A stretch of DNA of 64,000 bases from Massilia eurypsychrophila (GCF_002760655.1 NZ_PDOC01000013.1:62001-126000), one strand, 5' to 3'. Positions 53,062-62,451 are shown, counted from the first letter of the stretch. The notes: generated from the sequence alone by a model not told the origin. Made by a program: numbers and translations.

Positions 53062-55503
53062 ATGAACCAAGATAAGCACCAGGCGCAAGCGCAGCAACCC
53101 CTGAGCGGCACTCCGCCGGCGCCGGCGGTGAAGTTCGACTGGCCGCTGCCGCCGTATTTCAAGATCGTGCCCAAGACGAAACTGAAGGGCGCCGAAACCG
53201 ATTCGTGTTTCATCGTCATGAAAGAAGGCCCGCGGCGCGTCGGCAACCTGACCCACTTCTGGCCTGCCTCTTCTTCCCTGATCTTCACGTTCGACGAGGC
53301 CTTGACGTCGGCCAGTGTCTCCTTCGACGACATGCAGAGCATGTGCCTGACCGATATTGTTGAACTCGTCCCGGTCGATTTGTCGGAGTCAAACGCCATT
53401 CACGGAAACTATCCGGCGTTTGCCAGGCAAAAATGCACTGTCAACTTCACCAATGGGGACCGGTTCGTCTCCGAAACGGTCGGGTTTGTTTCGAGGGACT
53501 ACGGTCTTTTCCTTTTCATTATCAGCTATGGCCGTAATGTCCTGCGGTGGTTCATCCCGACCCGCGCGATCCTGGATTATCAATTGGGTGAGCAGCTCGG
53601 CAAGATGTTGGTCGACAAGAAGGTGTTGTTGCCCGAAGAACTGGAAGCCGGCCTGGACGTGCAGGAGCAGCTGCGCAGTTCGAAAGTTGGCGACTACCTG
53701 CAAAAGCAGCTGATCGTCAGCCACGAACAGATCGAAGCGGCGCTCAAGCGACAGCGCGCCCTGCCGTTGCTGCGTCTGGGCGATGCGCTTCTGCAGGATA
53801 AATCGGTCACCCAAGAACAACTCGATATCGCGCTCAAGGCGCAGTCGCGCGATCGCAAAAAGCAACTCGGTGAAATCCTGATCGAGATGGGATCGGTCGA
53901 CAAGGAAACCATCAAGCGCGTCCTGGCCCAGAAGATCGGCATTCCCTTCGTCGATTTGTCGATATTCCAGTTCGACGCTGCCTTGATCAGGTTTGTACCG
54001 CGCCATATCGTCCGCAAACACTCGATCATTCCGCTGTATCGCAGTGAGCTTCGGATGGCCATTGCCATGATCAATCCGCTCGATAGCCAAGCCATCAAGG
54101 AGATGTCGGTCTTCAGCAAGCTGACGATCGACCCGGTCATGGCGTCCGAAGAAGACATGTCCGCGGCCATCGAACGGTATTACGGCGCAAGAATCAATGA
54201 AACGCACATCGACGAACTCGTCTCGGCACTGCACGTCAGTGATGAAGAGCCTGCCGAAACTTCGCCCGCAGTCACCGAGTCCGACAGCGCCCTGGTGCGG
54301 CTGGTCAACAAGATCATTACCGACGCTTTCGTACGCGGGGTGTCCGATATCCACATCGAATCGATGCGGGGCAACGAGCCGACTGTCATCCGCTTCAGGA
54401 GTGACGGCGTGCTGGCCGATTATTCCGAAGTGCCGGCGAGTTTCCGCGAGGCCTTGATATCGCGCCTGAAAATCATGAGTCGACTCGATATTTCGGAAAA
54501 GCGCCATGCGCAGGATGGAAAAATCAATTTCCAGGTCTCCGGCGCGACCCGGATCGAGCTTCGCATCGTGACCATTCCAACCACCGACGGCCTCGAGGAC
54601 ATCGTGTTGCGTAACCTGGCCGCGCCGCGGGTGATGTCGCTCGACAGCCTGGGCCTGGCGCCGCGGGTGCTCGATGGCCTGCATAGCCTGGTCACGCGGC
54701 CGCACGGTCTGTTGCTGGTGTGCGGACCGACCGGATCGGGGAAAACGACGACGCTGCATGCGCTGCTTGGTTGCCTCAATAGCCGGGAACGCAAGATCTG
54801 GACTGTCGAGAATCCGATCGAGATCACACAAAAAGGCTTGCGCCAGGTGCAGGTCAACGCAAAGATCGATTGGACATTCGCCAGCGTCCTGCGCAGCATC
54901 TTGCGCGCCGATCCTGACGTCATCATGGTCGGTGAAACGCGCGATCCCGAGACGGCCCGCACCCTGATTGAAGCCTCGCTCACCGGCCATTTGGTCGCCT
55001 CGACCATGCACACCAATAGTGCCGTGGAAAGCGTGGTGCGGATGCTCGACCTGGGCCTGGACCCGTTCAATTTCGCCGACGCGCTGCTTGGCGTAGTGGG
55101 GCAGCGCCTGGTGCGCAGGATGTGCCAGGCCTGCCGCAAGCCGCGTATCGCCACAAAGGACGAGCTGGCGATGCTGGCGCATGAATATTGCTTCGAAACC
55201 GACCTCGAGCAATCCGCCATCTTGCACCAATGGAGCGAGCAATACGCGAGGGAGGATGGCGAAATTATCCTGTACTCACCGCTAAAATGCAGCCAGTGTG
55301 AGCAAAAAGGCTACAAGGGCCGGGTAGGTGTGCATGAGCTGTTGATCAACACAGCCGTGATCAAGAAAATGATCCATTCGCGGTCCCACGTCAACGAGAT
55401 TACCGCCGTGGCGATGTCGCAGGGCATGCGCACGATGCGCCAGGACGGCATCGACAAGATATTCCAGGGCGTGACGGACTGGGAGCAGGTCAAGGCGGTC
55501 TGA
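53062..55503 (+). CDS. GspE/PilB-family secretion or pilus ATPase with N-terminal extension (orphan)
   Basis: An 813-residue protein. Residues 1-170 are a domain I do not recognise, followed by two MshEN/GspE N-terminal modules (about 175-390), a linker, then the ATPase with Walker A GPTGSGKTTT at about 555-562 and ASP/HIS boxes. A zinc-binding tetracysteine pair lies at CQACRKP (about 687) and CSQCEQKGYKGRVG (about 743). Such ATPases drive type IV pilus or type II secretion assembly, but no other T4P/T2S gene is in the window. The ATG at 53062 is my choice; GTG 53044 or the frame from 52960 are alternatives. Confidence 0.88.
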   Translation: MNQDKHQAQAQQPLSGTPPAPAVKFDWPLPPYFKIVPKTKLKGAETDSCFIVMKEGPRRVGNLTHFWPASSSLIFTFDEALTSASVSFDDMQSMCLTDIVELVPVDLSESNAIHGNYPAFARQKCTVNFTNGDRFVSETVGFVSRDYGLFLFIISYGRNVLRWFIPTRAILDYQLGEQLGKMLVDKKVLLPEELEAGLDVQEQLRSSKVGDYLQKQLIVSHEQIEAALKRQRALPLLRLGDALLQDKSVTQEQLDIALKAQSRDRKKQLGEILIEMGSVDKETIKRVLAQKIGIPFVDLSIFQFDAALIRFVPRHIVRKHSIIPLYRSELRMAIAMINPLDSQAIKEMSVFSKLTIDPVMASEEDMSAAIERYYGARINETHIDELVSALHVSDEEPAETSPAVTESDSALVRLVNKIITDAFVRGVSDIHIESMRGNEPTVIRFRSDGVLADYSEVPASFREALISRLKIMSRLDISEKRHAQDGKINFQVSGATRIELRIVTIPTTDGLEDIVLRNLAAPRVMSLDSLGLAPRVLDGLHSLVTRPHGLLLVCGPTGSGKTTTLHALLGCLNSRERKIWTVENPIEITQKGLRQVQVNAKIDWTFASVLRSILRADPDVIMVGETRDPETARTLIEASLTGHLVASTMHTNSAVESVVRMLDLGLDPFNFADALLGVVGQRLVRRMCQACRKPRIATKDELAMLAHEYCFETDLEQSAILHQWSEQYAREDGEIILYSPLKCSQCEQKGYKGRVGVHELLINTAVIKKMIHSRSHVNEITAVAMSQGMRTMRQDGIDKIFQGVTDWEQVKAV

Positions 55504-55679
55504 GCGGCCCGGCAACCGGCCAAAGCTGCCGACCGGATAGTCTTCCTTTTCCTGACGGATCGATACAGCGTAAAAAAGCTGTTCACCTTCCGTGCGCGTA
55601 TCGACTTTTGCCGCCGTCATGCTTAAGTTGGTGGGGTGCTTCTTCTTCCATCAATTCAGCAAGCTCTAGCGGAGGTCAT

Positions 55680-56864
55680 ATGCTGGCCATGGACTACCGG
55701 GGACCGTATCGCGTGCGCGCGGTGCAAAAGAGTGATCCGCAAATCGAGCATCCTGGCGACGCCATCGTGCGCGTCACGCGTTCATGCATCTGCGGCTCGG
55801 ACCTGCACCTTTACCACGGCCTGGTGCCGGACACGCGCGTGGGTACCACGTTCGGCCATGAATTCGTCGGCGTGGTCGACGCAATTGGCGACGGCGTGCA
55901 GCGCCTGAAGGTTGGTGACCGTGTGTTGGTGCCGTTCAACGTGTTCTGCGGCTCCTGCTTCTTCTGCGACAAGGAGCTCTACGGCAACTGCCACAACACC
56001 AATCCGGAGGCAACCGAGGTCGGCGGCATCTACGGCTATTCGCACACCGCCGGCGGCTACGATGGCGGCCAGGCCGAGCTGGTGCGCGTGCCGATGGCAG
56101 ACGTCGGGCCGACTGTCATTCCGGCCGACATTGACGAGGACGACGCCGTGCTGCTGACCGACGCGCTGCCGACCGGTTACCAGGCGGCCGAGATGGGCGA
56201 CATTCGCGAAGGCGACACGGTCGTCGTGTTCGGCGCCGGCCCGGTCGGCATCTTCGCCGCCAAGTCGGCCTGGCTGATGGGCGCCGGGCGCGTCATCGTC
56301 GTCGACCATGTCGAATACCGGCTCGACTTCGTGCGCCGGTATGCCCAGTGCGAGATCATCAACTTCAAGGAAGTGGGCGACATGGCGCTGCATATCAAGA
56401 AGATGACCGACTGGCTCGGCGCCGACGTCTGCATCGATGCGGTCGGTTGCGAGGCGTCCGGCAGCGTTGCCCAGACGCTCACCGGGCGCTACATGAAGCT
56501 GCAGGGCGGCAGCGCTACCGTGCTGCACTGGGCGATCAACTCGGTCCGCAAGGGCGGCAACGTGTCGATTGTCGGCGTGTACGGACCCACCTTCAACGCG
56601 GTGCCGATCGGTAACGCGCTCAACAAGGGGCTGACATTGCGCATGAACCAGGCAAGCGTGAAACGCCACTTGCCGCGGCTGATCGAGCACATCCAGGCCG
56701 GCCGCATCAATCCGAAGGAAATCATTACCCACCGCGTGCCGCTCGAAGAGGTGTCCGACGCCTATCACATTTTTTCGAGCAAGCTCGATCAGTGCATCAA
56801 GACCATTCTGATTCCGCCGAATGCGCACCAGGTTCGCAGGCTTGCCGCCAGCACACTGCATTGA
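55680..56864 (+). CDS. zinc-dependent alcohol dehydrogenase family protein
   Basis: A 394-residue medium-chain dehydrogenase. The catalytic zinc site appears as RSCICGSDLH and GHEFVGVV; the structural zinc cysteines are in CGSCFFCDKELYGNC; the NAD motif is VVFGAGPVGIFAA. It belongs to the glutathione-independent formaldehyde/threonine-dehydrogenase-like branch; the substrate is unknown. GGAGG lies directly before the ATG at 55680. It is followed 12 bases later by an unknown gene and is probably co-transcribed with it. Confidence 0.9.
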   Translation: MLAMDYRGPYRVRAVQKSDPQIEHPGDAIVRVTRSCICGSDLHLYHGLVPDTRVGTTFGHEFVGVVDAIGDGVQRLKVGDRVLVPFNVFCGSCFFCDKELYGNCHNTNPEATEVGGIYGYSHTAGGYDGGQAELVRVPMADVGPTVIPADIDEDDAVLLTDALPTGYQAAEMGDIREGDTVVVFGAGPVGIFAAKSAWLMGAGRVIVVDHVEYRLDFVRRYAQCEIINFKEVGDMALHIKKMTDWLGADVCIDAVGCEASGSVAQTLTGRYMKLQGGSATVLHWAINSVRKGGNVSIVGVYGPTFNAVPIGNALNKGLTLRMNQASVKRHLPRLIEHIQAGRINPKEIITHRVPLEEVSDAYHIFSSKLDQCIKTILIPPNAHQVRRLAASTLH

Positions 56865-56876
56865 GAAAGGGACAAC

Positions 56877-57452
56877 ATGGACACCAAGAACAGCATCACG
56901 CGAACCGGCGACGGCCCCTGCAGCAGTCAGGACCATCAGCACGACGATCATTTTTTTGCGCCACAGCCTCGCGCGGCGCGCGACATGTCGCACATCCAAG
57001 GCTGGGGCGCGGACCTGGACCGCAAGGACCGTCCCGGCGTGCCGATGGAGCGTACGCCGCCACGCCTGGAAGGCGCGCCGATTGCCGCGCCGTCGCAGCA
57101 ACCGGAGCGCATGGAAATTCTGGTCTCGCCCGAGCGGCCGCGCATCACGCCGCTGTTTGGCACCAGTGTTGCGCCGAAAGGCATCTCCGGCATGCTGCGC
57201 CGCCTGGCCTACAAAATGACCGAAAACGATATCCGGCACTTCATGCTGCTGCTGTTGGCGGACCGCGTCAACGTCGTTGAAGGCGTCGCCGAAGACCTGA
57301 TGAAGGGACACGTGCCGAGCATCGTCGGAGAAATGGGCATCAAGTCGGAGTGGCAGCATAACCGCGCCGGACTGGTGCAGAAGGCGGTGGTGGCCACAGC
57401 CATCGTCGGCATCGGCTACTACATGCTCAAGCGGCGCGAATCGAATCGTTGA
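56877..57452 (+). CDS. protein of unknown function paired with the alcohol dehydrogenase
   Basis: A 191-residue protein. The first 90 residues are hydrophilic and proline-rich (low complexity, likely disordered). Residues 100-150 look like an amphipathic helical domain (GISGMLRRLAYKMTENDIRHF), and a C-terminal membrane helix (QKAVVATAIVGIGYYML) ends in RRESNR. AAAGGGAC precedes the ATG. It probably anchors to the inner membrane with the N-part in the cytoplasm. I do not recognise the family; the pairing with a zinc dehydrogenase suggests a stress or membrane-associated role. Confidence 0.7.
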   Translation: MDTKNSITRTGDGPCSSQDHQHDDHFFAPQPRAARDMSHIQGWGADLDRKDRPGVPMERTPPRLEGAPIAAPSQQPERMEILVSPERPRITPLFGTSVAPKGISGMLRRLAYKMTENDIRHFMLLLLADRVNVVEGVAEDLMKGHVPSIVGEMGIKSEWQHNRAGLVQKAVVATAIVGIGYYMLKRRESNR

Positions 57453-57858
57453 TGCGAGCGCGTGATTGGCGTGCTTGAAACGTTATCGTTTCAAGCCGTC
57501 AATCAGGATCATAATTTCGGCCAGCACGGCCTGCGAGCAATGCGAAGTCGTGTCGAAATCGCGCGCCAGTATCATCACCGTCTGCGGCCGGGGATCTATC
57601 CACTCGCTGTGGTTGCCCGACTCGTCCAGCGACGCTCGCGCGGTTGCCGCGTGGGTTCCCACACCTGGTTGCCTGGCGGCGGGGGCGCCTTTGCTGAGGC
57701 AGCGAACTGCAATGTTCCAACCTCGGTAGCACGTTCGTAGTGTTCCGCTCACGGCTATCTCCTGCACCCAAAAATCCAAGGTAGCATTCGATCCAGTGGC
57801 GGTATGTTCGGTACCCGACCCAGCCAAAATACGGTCGCGTTTTGGCAGCTACCAAGAT
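57453..57858. other. intergenic region without a confident gene
   Basis: About 400 bases. A minus-strand frame from 57827 to 57483 (114 residues, TTG start, no ribosome site) ends in a plausible amphipathic helix SQAVLAEIMILIDGL. It could be a degenerate or very small protein gene, but I would not annotate it as real. A plus-strand frame at 57462-57740 overlaps it and looks like its shadow. No hairpin with a T-tract was seen. Confidence 0.35.
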
Positions 57859-58461
57859 TTAACTCCCCGGCGCGGCGCCGTCGCGTGGATTCCAGCGCCG
57901 CACGGTGCCGGTATCGAAGCCGAACAGGTCGAGCACGCGGCCAAGCGAATGATCGACCATCTCTTCCAGGCTGGCCGGCCGCGCATAAAACGCCGGCACC
58001 GGCGGATAGACGATCGCGCCCGCTTCGGTCACCGCCGCCATGCTGCGGATGTGCCCGAGGTGCAGCGGCGTCTCGCGCACCATCAGCACCAGGCGGCGCC
58101 GCTCCTTCAGGTTGACGTCGGCCGCGCGCGACAGCAGCGAACCGGTCACGCCGGTGGCGATCTCCGACATCGTCTTGATCGAGCAGGGCGCCACCACCAT
58201 GCCGGCCACCTTGAACGATCCGCTCGAAATGGCCGCGCCGATGTCGGTGTTCGCATACACCACGTCGGCCATCGCCTTCACTTCCGCCATGCTCAGGTCC
58301 GACTCGTACTGCAGCGTGACCTGCGCCGATTTGCTCATCACCAGGTGCGACTCCACATCGAGCTCGCGCAGCAGTTGCAGCATCCGGATGCCGTAGATGA
58401 CGCCGGAGGCGCCGCTGATGCCGACCACTATGCGGGGCCGCGCTGCGCTGCTCGTATTCAT
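57859..58461 (-). CDS. ubiX: UbiX-family flavin prenyltransferase
   Basis: A 200-residue flavoprotein that makes prenylated FMN for UbiD-type decarboxylases. Visible marks are the N-terminal VVGISGASGVIYG, the SSGSF substrate loop with GMVVAPCSIKTMSEIATG, and RRLVLMVRETPLHLGHIRSM. GGGAG precedes the ATG. No ubiD gene is adjacent, so it probably serves ubiquinone synthesis elsewhere in the genome. Confidence 0.93.
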   Translation of the reverse strand: MNTSSAARPRIVVGISGASGVIYGIRMLQLLRELDVESHLVMSKSAQVTLQYESDLSMAEVKAMADVVYANTDIGAAISSGSFKVAGMVVAPCSIKTMSEIATGVTGSLLSRAADVNLKERRRLVLMVRETPLHLGHIRSMAAVTEAGAIVYPPVPAFYARPASLEEMVDHSLGRVLDLFGFDTGTVRRWNPRDGAAPGS

Positions 58462-58669
58462 TCGATGTCTCCCGGTGGCCGCCGCCGGGATCTGTTTTCC
58501 CGGCCTTACGGCTGGGGATATTAACAGAGCAATCCATCCAAGAGTACAGCGCGCGTATTTCTACTTGGCACCGTTGTACTTGGCCCGCGCTGTCGCTACC
58601 GACACGCCGAAATGGGGCCGCATCATCCGGCGTGCCGGCATCGTTGCCGAATAAGCGCGGCGCGCGGCC

Positions 58670-59092
58670 TCAGCGCTGCGCCAGCGTCGACGAAATCGTC
58701 ACCCTGTCGGCCAGGCGCGGGTCGGGGACATAGCTCATGAGCATGTCCTCGCCCGCGTCGCCGCGGTTAAATTCCATGACTACATTGCCGTCGCCCATGA
58801 CGAACTTGTCCGGCGAGACGGCGAGCAGGCGCATCGGTTGTTCGCGGTCGATGATGGCGTCGATGTAGCGCGACCCCGGGCGCACCTTCAGTGTCCAGCC
58901 GTTCGACATTTCGTAGGATCCGGCGATTTGCCGCGCCTGCTCAGCCCTGAGCAGCACGGGCCGCACGGGCGCGCTCACCTGCACGCTCGACATCGGTGCG
59001 CTGTCCGGTCGCGGATACGGCGCGGTCTGGGCGCCGGCGGCGGCGGCGAGCATTAGCAGCGAAGCGCAAGAAAGCAGGGCTCGAAGAGGCAT
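58670..59092 (-). CDS. small exported protein of unknown function
   Basis: A 140-residue protein with a clear signal peptide (LLSCASLLMLAAAAGAQ, cleavage near residue 22). The mature part has a short beta-rich region containing IAGSYEMSNGWTLKVRPGSRY. GGAGG precedes the ATG at 59092, which I prefer to the longer frame up to 59194. I do not recognise it; a periplasmic or secreted location is likely. It is divergent from the PYP-like gene. Confidence 0.7.
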   Translation of the reverse strand: MPLRALLSCASLLMLAAAAGAQTAPYPRPDSAPMSSVQVSAPVRPVLLRAEQARQIAGSYEMSNGWTLKVRPGSRYIDAIIDREQPMRLLAVSPDKFVMGDGNVVMEFNRGDAGEDMLMSYVPDPRLADRVTISSTLAQR

Positions 59093-59343
59093 GATGGTTC
59101 CTCCATAAGGTGGGAAAAGGCTGGATGCGGACTGTAAAACCAGTCTAGGGCAGGGTTCAGTAATCTCAAGCGGCGCGCGCCGCATCACGACCAAACAATC
59201 TGCATCGCGGGATATGCAGATCGGGCAGATATGATCCTGAACTTGTGGTGCGAAGCGGATTTAAGTATCACACTTCGCCTAAAATGTCATGGACAACATT
59301 GACAGCAATATCTATCTGTGTGAACATAATTCTCTACGACAAC

Positions 59344-59375
59344 AAGTAGTTTCCAAGTAGTTTCCAAGTAGTTTT
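59344..59375. repeat. 11-base tandem repeat in the PYP-like gene promoter region
   Basis: The unit AAGTAGTTTCC occurs twice exactly, then a third nearly complete copy (AAGTAGTTTT), head to tail and 36 bases before the start of the PYP-like gene. The 11-base period equals about one helical turn, as in regulator sites bound on one DNA face. The rest of 59093-59410 shows no gene. Confidence 0.7.
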
Positions 59376-59410
59376 GGCGATGCTGGATCCGCTTCTCAGG
59401 AGTACCATTA

Positions 59411-59803
59411 ATGATTGACCCATCCCCCATTCTGTTCGACCAGGCCGATGTCGTAGCCGCCTTGGCAACGCTGGACAGCGAACAGCTCGACGCCCTCGAT
59501 TTCGGCGTCATCGGGTTCGACAACGACACCGTCGTGCGCCTCTACAACACGTACGAAGCGAAAGCGGCCGGCCTGGCGCCGGCGCGCGTGCTCGGCCAGC
59601 CGCTGTTTACCGTGGTGGCGCCGTGCATGAACAACTTCATGGTCGCCCAGCGCTTCGACGACGCGTTCGACGCCGAGGAGGCGCTCGACGTCACCATCGA
59701 TTACGTGCTGACCTTGCGCATGCGCCCGGTCAAGGTGGCGCTGCGGCTGATCGCCTCGCCAGGATCGGCGACCCGCTACGTGCTGGTCAACCGCCTGTCG
59801 TGA
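59411..59803 (+). CDS. photoactive-yellow-protein-like PAS sensor
   Basis: The 130-residue protein aligns with Halorhodospira PYP over its length (LDSEQLDALDFGVIGFDND versus MDDGQLDGLAFGAIQLDGD). The key residues keep exact spacing: Tyr45 (PYP Tyr42), Glu49 (Glu46) and Cys72 (Cys69, in VVAPC), the cysteine that carries p-coumaric acid. Thr50 and Arg52 of PYP are Ala53 and Leu55 here, which could shift colour or photocycle. It is soluble, with no signal peptide. AGGAG precedes the ATG. Its stop overlaps the GTG start of the GGDEF-EAL gene, so the sensor and c-di-GMP enzyme are made together. No tyrosine ammonia-lyase or coumarate ligase gene is in the window. Confidence 0.85.
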   Translation: MIDPSPILFDQADVVAALATLDSEQLDALDFGVIGFDNDTVVRLYNTYEAKAAGLAPARVLGQPLFTVVAPCMNNFMVAQRFDDAFDAEEALDVTIDYVLTLRMRPVKVALRLIASPGSATRYVLVNRLS

Positions 59804-62415
59804 GCGACAGTAGCGCCGCCGACATCAACGCCGAACATGAGGCGCTGATCCAGTTCCTGTACCTGGCGCCGGTCGGCCTGGTGCAAGCCGCGCACGACGG
59901 CACCATCGGCATGATCAATCCGATCTCGGCCCAGCTGCTGATGCCGCTGTCGCGCGATGGCGGCCTGAGCAACCTGTTCACCGCGCTCGACAGCGCGGCG
60001 CCCGAGCTACGCCGGCTATGCGCGCAATTTTCCCCCACGCAAGGCGTCATCTGTGACGGCATGCACATCAACCTGACCGCCGTCAGCCAGCGCGCGGCGG
60101 CGACCAGGGTCGTCTCGCTCAGCGTCGTCAAGCTCGACGAGAACCGCCTGATGGCCGTGCTTGCCGACGTCACGGCGCAAGTCAAGCGCGACCGCGAGCT
60201 GAAGCAGACCGACGCCTGGCTCACCGCGATCCTCACCAACATCAGCGACTACGCGATGGTCAGGCTCGACCAGCTCGGCCGCATCGACGGGTGGAACGAC
60301 AGCATCGGGCGCATGCTCGGCTACGCGCCGGAGGCGCTGGTCGGCCAGCCGTACGGAATCTTCCATCCGGCCGGCGCCAGCACGCCGGCCGACCTGGCAA
60401 AGCGCCTGCGCGACGCCGACAAGAACGGCTGGAGCCTCGACGAAGGTGCGCGCCTGCGCGCCGACGGCAGCCACTTCTGGGCCAGCGCGATGATCTCGCC
60501 GCTGCCGGATCGGGACGCGGCGCCGGACGCGCCGGCCTACAGCCTGATCATCCGCGACATCAGCGACAAGCGCGCCGCGGGCGAGCCGCAGCGGCCCGGG
60601 CCGTCGCCGGCAACGGGCGCGCCTGCAGATCAAGTGACTGCGCCAGCATCGGCTCAGCCTGACAGCGCCGACGCCTACGAGGCGTTGATCCAGTTCCTCT
60701 ACCGCACCCCGATCGGCCTGGTGCAGATCAGCGCCGACGGCACCATCGAGATGCTCAATCCGAAGTCGTCGAGCCTGTTGATGCCGTTGACGACCGACGG
60801 CAACCTGGGCAACCTGTTCGCTGTGCTGGCCGGCATCGCGCCGGAACTGTCGGCGATGGCATCCACGTTTGCCGCGCCGACCGGCGTCGTCTGCGAGACC
60901 TTGCGCGTGCGCCTGCCGCCGCGCGCCGGCGCCGCGACGGAGCCGCAGGTGCTGTCGATCAGCCTGTTGAAACTCGATGCGCAGCGCTTCATGGCGGTGC
61001 TCGAAGACGCCACCGCCGAAGTGCATCGCGAGCAGGCCACCTTGACGCGCCGCCTCGACAACGCCGCCCGTACCGACGGCCTGACCAAGATGCCGAACCG
61101 GCGCGCGGTGCAGGAGCAGATCCGCCTGATCATGACGCGCCCGGAAGCTGCCGCGCAAGGCGAGTCGGCCGTCATGTTCATCAATTTCGACCGCTTCAAG
61201 CAGATCAACGACACGCTCGGCAACGCCGCCGGCGACAAGGTGCTGACGACCATGGCCGAGCGCATGCGCGCCGCCTTGCGCCCGCCCACCGACCGCATCG
61301 CGGTGGCCGCCGGCCCGAGCCAGATGGCCGCGCGCATCGGCGGCGACGAGTTCGTCGTCGTGCTCGACGGCATGCGCTGCACCGCCGACATCGAAAGCGT
61401 CGCGCGGCGCCTGCTCGAGACGATCAGCAAGCCGTACCGGATTGTCGGCCAGGAAATCATCTGCAACGTCAGCATGGGCGTCGTGCTCGGCGCCCAGGCC
61501 AGCGGCGACGCCGACGCAGTGCTGCGCGACGCCAGCATCGCCATGGCCGAAGCGAAGCGGGCCGGCGGCGGGCGCTACGTGCTGTTCGACACGGAGATGC
61601 GCGAGCGCGTGGTGCGCCGCGGCGACATCGAAGGCGACCTGCGCCGCGCGCTGCAGGAGCAGCAATTGTTCGTGCTGTACCAGCCGGTGGTCGGCCTGCT
61701 CGATGGCGGCGGCACCGATTACGCCACCGGCGTCGAGGCGCTGGTGCGCTGGCAGCACCCGACCCGCGGCATCGTCTCGCCGGTCGAATTCATCCAGGTC
61801 GCCGAAGAGTGTGGTCTGATCGGTGCGGTGGGCGACTTCGTGCTGCGCCAGAGCTGCGAGGATTTCGTCCGCTGGCAAGCCGAGCTGGGCGAGGGCGCGC
61901 CGCGCCTGTTGGCGGTGAACCTGTCGCGCGCCCAGCTGGCGCAGCCTGGCTGGACCGAGGTGGTGAGCGGCATCCTGGCCGCGACCGGCATGCAGGCGCC
62001 GCGGCTGCAGCTGGAAGTGACCGAGAGCCTGGCCGCGCAGGACCAGCAGGTGCAGGAGCGGTTGCATCAACTCAAGGCGCTCGGCATCAAGCTCGCGTTA
62101 GATGATTTCGGCACCGGCTACTCGTCGCTGGCCAGCCTGCACCTGCTGCCGGTCGACACCGTCAAGATTGACCGCTCGTTCGTCAGCCAGGGCGACACCA
62201 GCCATCACCACCGCGTGCTGATCGAGGCGACCGTGATGGTGGCGCGCAGCTTGGGCATGGACACGGTGGCCGAAGGCATCGAAACGCCCGAGCAGGCGGC
62301 GGTGGTGCGGGAACTGAAGTGCGACAAGGGGCAGGGCTACCTGTTCAGCCGGCCGCTGTCATCTGGCGCGCTGCTCGACTGGCTGGGCGCGCGCGCGCCG
62401 CAACAGACAACGTAA
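59800..62415 (+). CDS. PAS-PAS-PAS-GGDEF-EAL c-di-GMP turnover protein
   Basis: An 871-residue cytoplasmic protein. Two copies of a PAS-like module lie at about 11-125 and 291-405 (both start EALIQFLY and contain LLMPL and NLF), with a classical PAS domain at about 137-255 between them. A GGDEF domain follows with intact GGDEF at 514-518, then an EAL domain with EALVRW at 646 and DDFGTGYSS and KIDRSFV, so both cyclase and phosphodiesterase sites are intact. No RxxD inhibitory site is visible before GGDEF. The GTG start overlaps the PYP-like gene's stop (GTGA). It probably sets c-di-GMP levels in response to the adjacent photosensors. Confidence 0.92.
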   Translation: MSDSSAADINAEHEALIQFLYLAPVGLVQAAHDGTIGMINPISAQLLMPLSRDGGLSNLFTALDSAAPELRRLCAQFSPTQGVICDGMHINLTAVSQRAAATRVVSLSVVKLDENRLMAVLADVTAQVKRDRELKQTDAWLTAILTNISDYAMVRLDQLGRIDGWNDSIGRMLGYAPEALVGQPYGIFHPAGASTPADLAKRLRDADKNGWSLDEGARLRADGSHFWASAMISPLPDRDAAPDAPAYSLIIRDISDKRAAGEPQRPGPSPATGAPADQVTAPASAQPDSADAYEALIQFLYRTPIGLVQISADGTIEMLNPKSSSLLMPLTTDGNLGNLFAVLAGIAPELSAMASTFAAPTGVVCETLRVRLPPRAGAATEPQVLSISLLKLDAQRFMAVLEDATAEVHREQATLTRRLDNAARTDGLTKMPNRRAVQEQIRLIMTRPEAAAQGESAVMFINFDRFKQINDTLGNAAGDKVLTTMAERMRAALRPPTDRIAVAAGPSQMAARIGGDEFVVVLDGMRCTADIESVARRLLETISKPYRIVGQEIICNVSMGVVLGAQASGDADAVLRDASIAMAEAKRAGGGRYVLFDTEMRERVVRRGDIEGDLRRALQEQQLFVLYQPVVGLLDGGGTDYATGVEALVRWQHPTRGIVSPVEFIQVAEECGLIGAVGDFVLRQSCEDFVRWQAELGEGAPRLLAVNLSRAQLAQPGWTEVVSGILAATGMQAPRLQLEVTESLAAQDQQVQERLHQLKALGIKLALDDFGTGYSSLASLHLLPVDTVKIDRSFVSQGDTSHHHRVLIEATVMVARSLGMDTVAEGIETPEQAAVVRELKCDKGQGYLFSRPLSSGALLDWLGARAPQQTT

Positions 62416-62451
62416 TTGCGGAACAGCAGGGGCCTGCACTGCGGAAAAGCT

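Noticed and set aside
57483-57827. 114-residue minus-strand gene between the ADH partner and ubiX
   Set aside because: TTG start, no ribosome site and no family resemblance; kept only as a note in the intergenic entry.
60016-62070. 684-residue minus-strand open frame across the GGDEF-EAL gene
   Set aside because: Antisense shadow of a gene with intact GGDEF and EAL motifs; no plausible domain.
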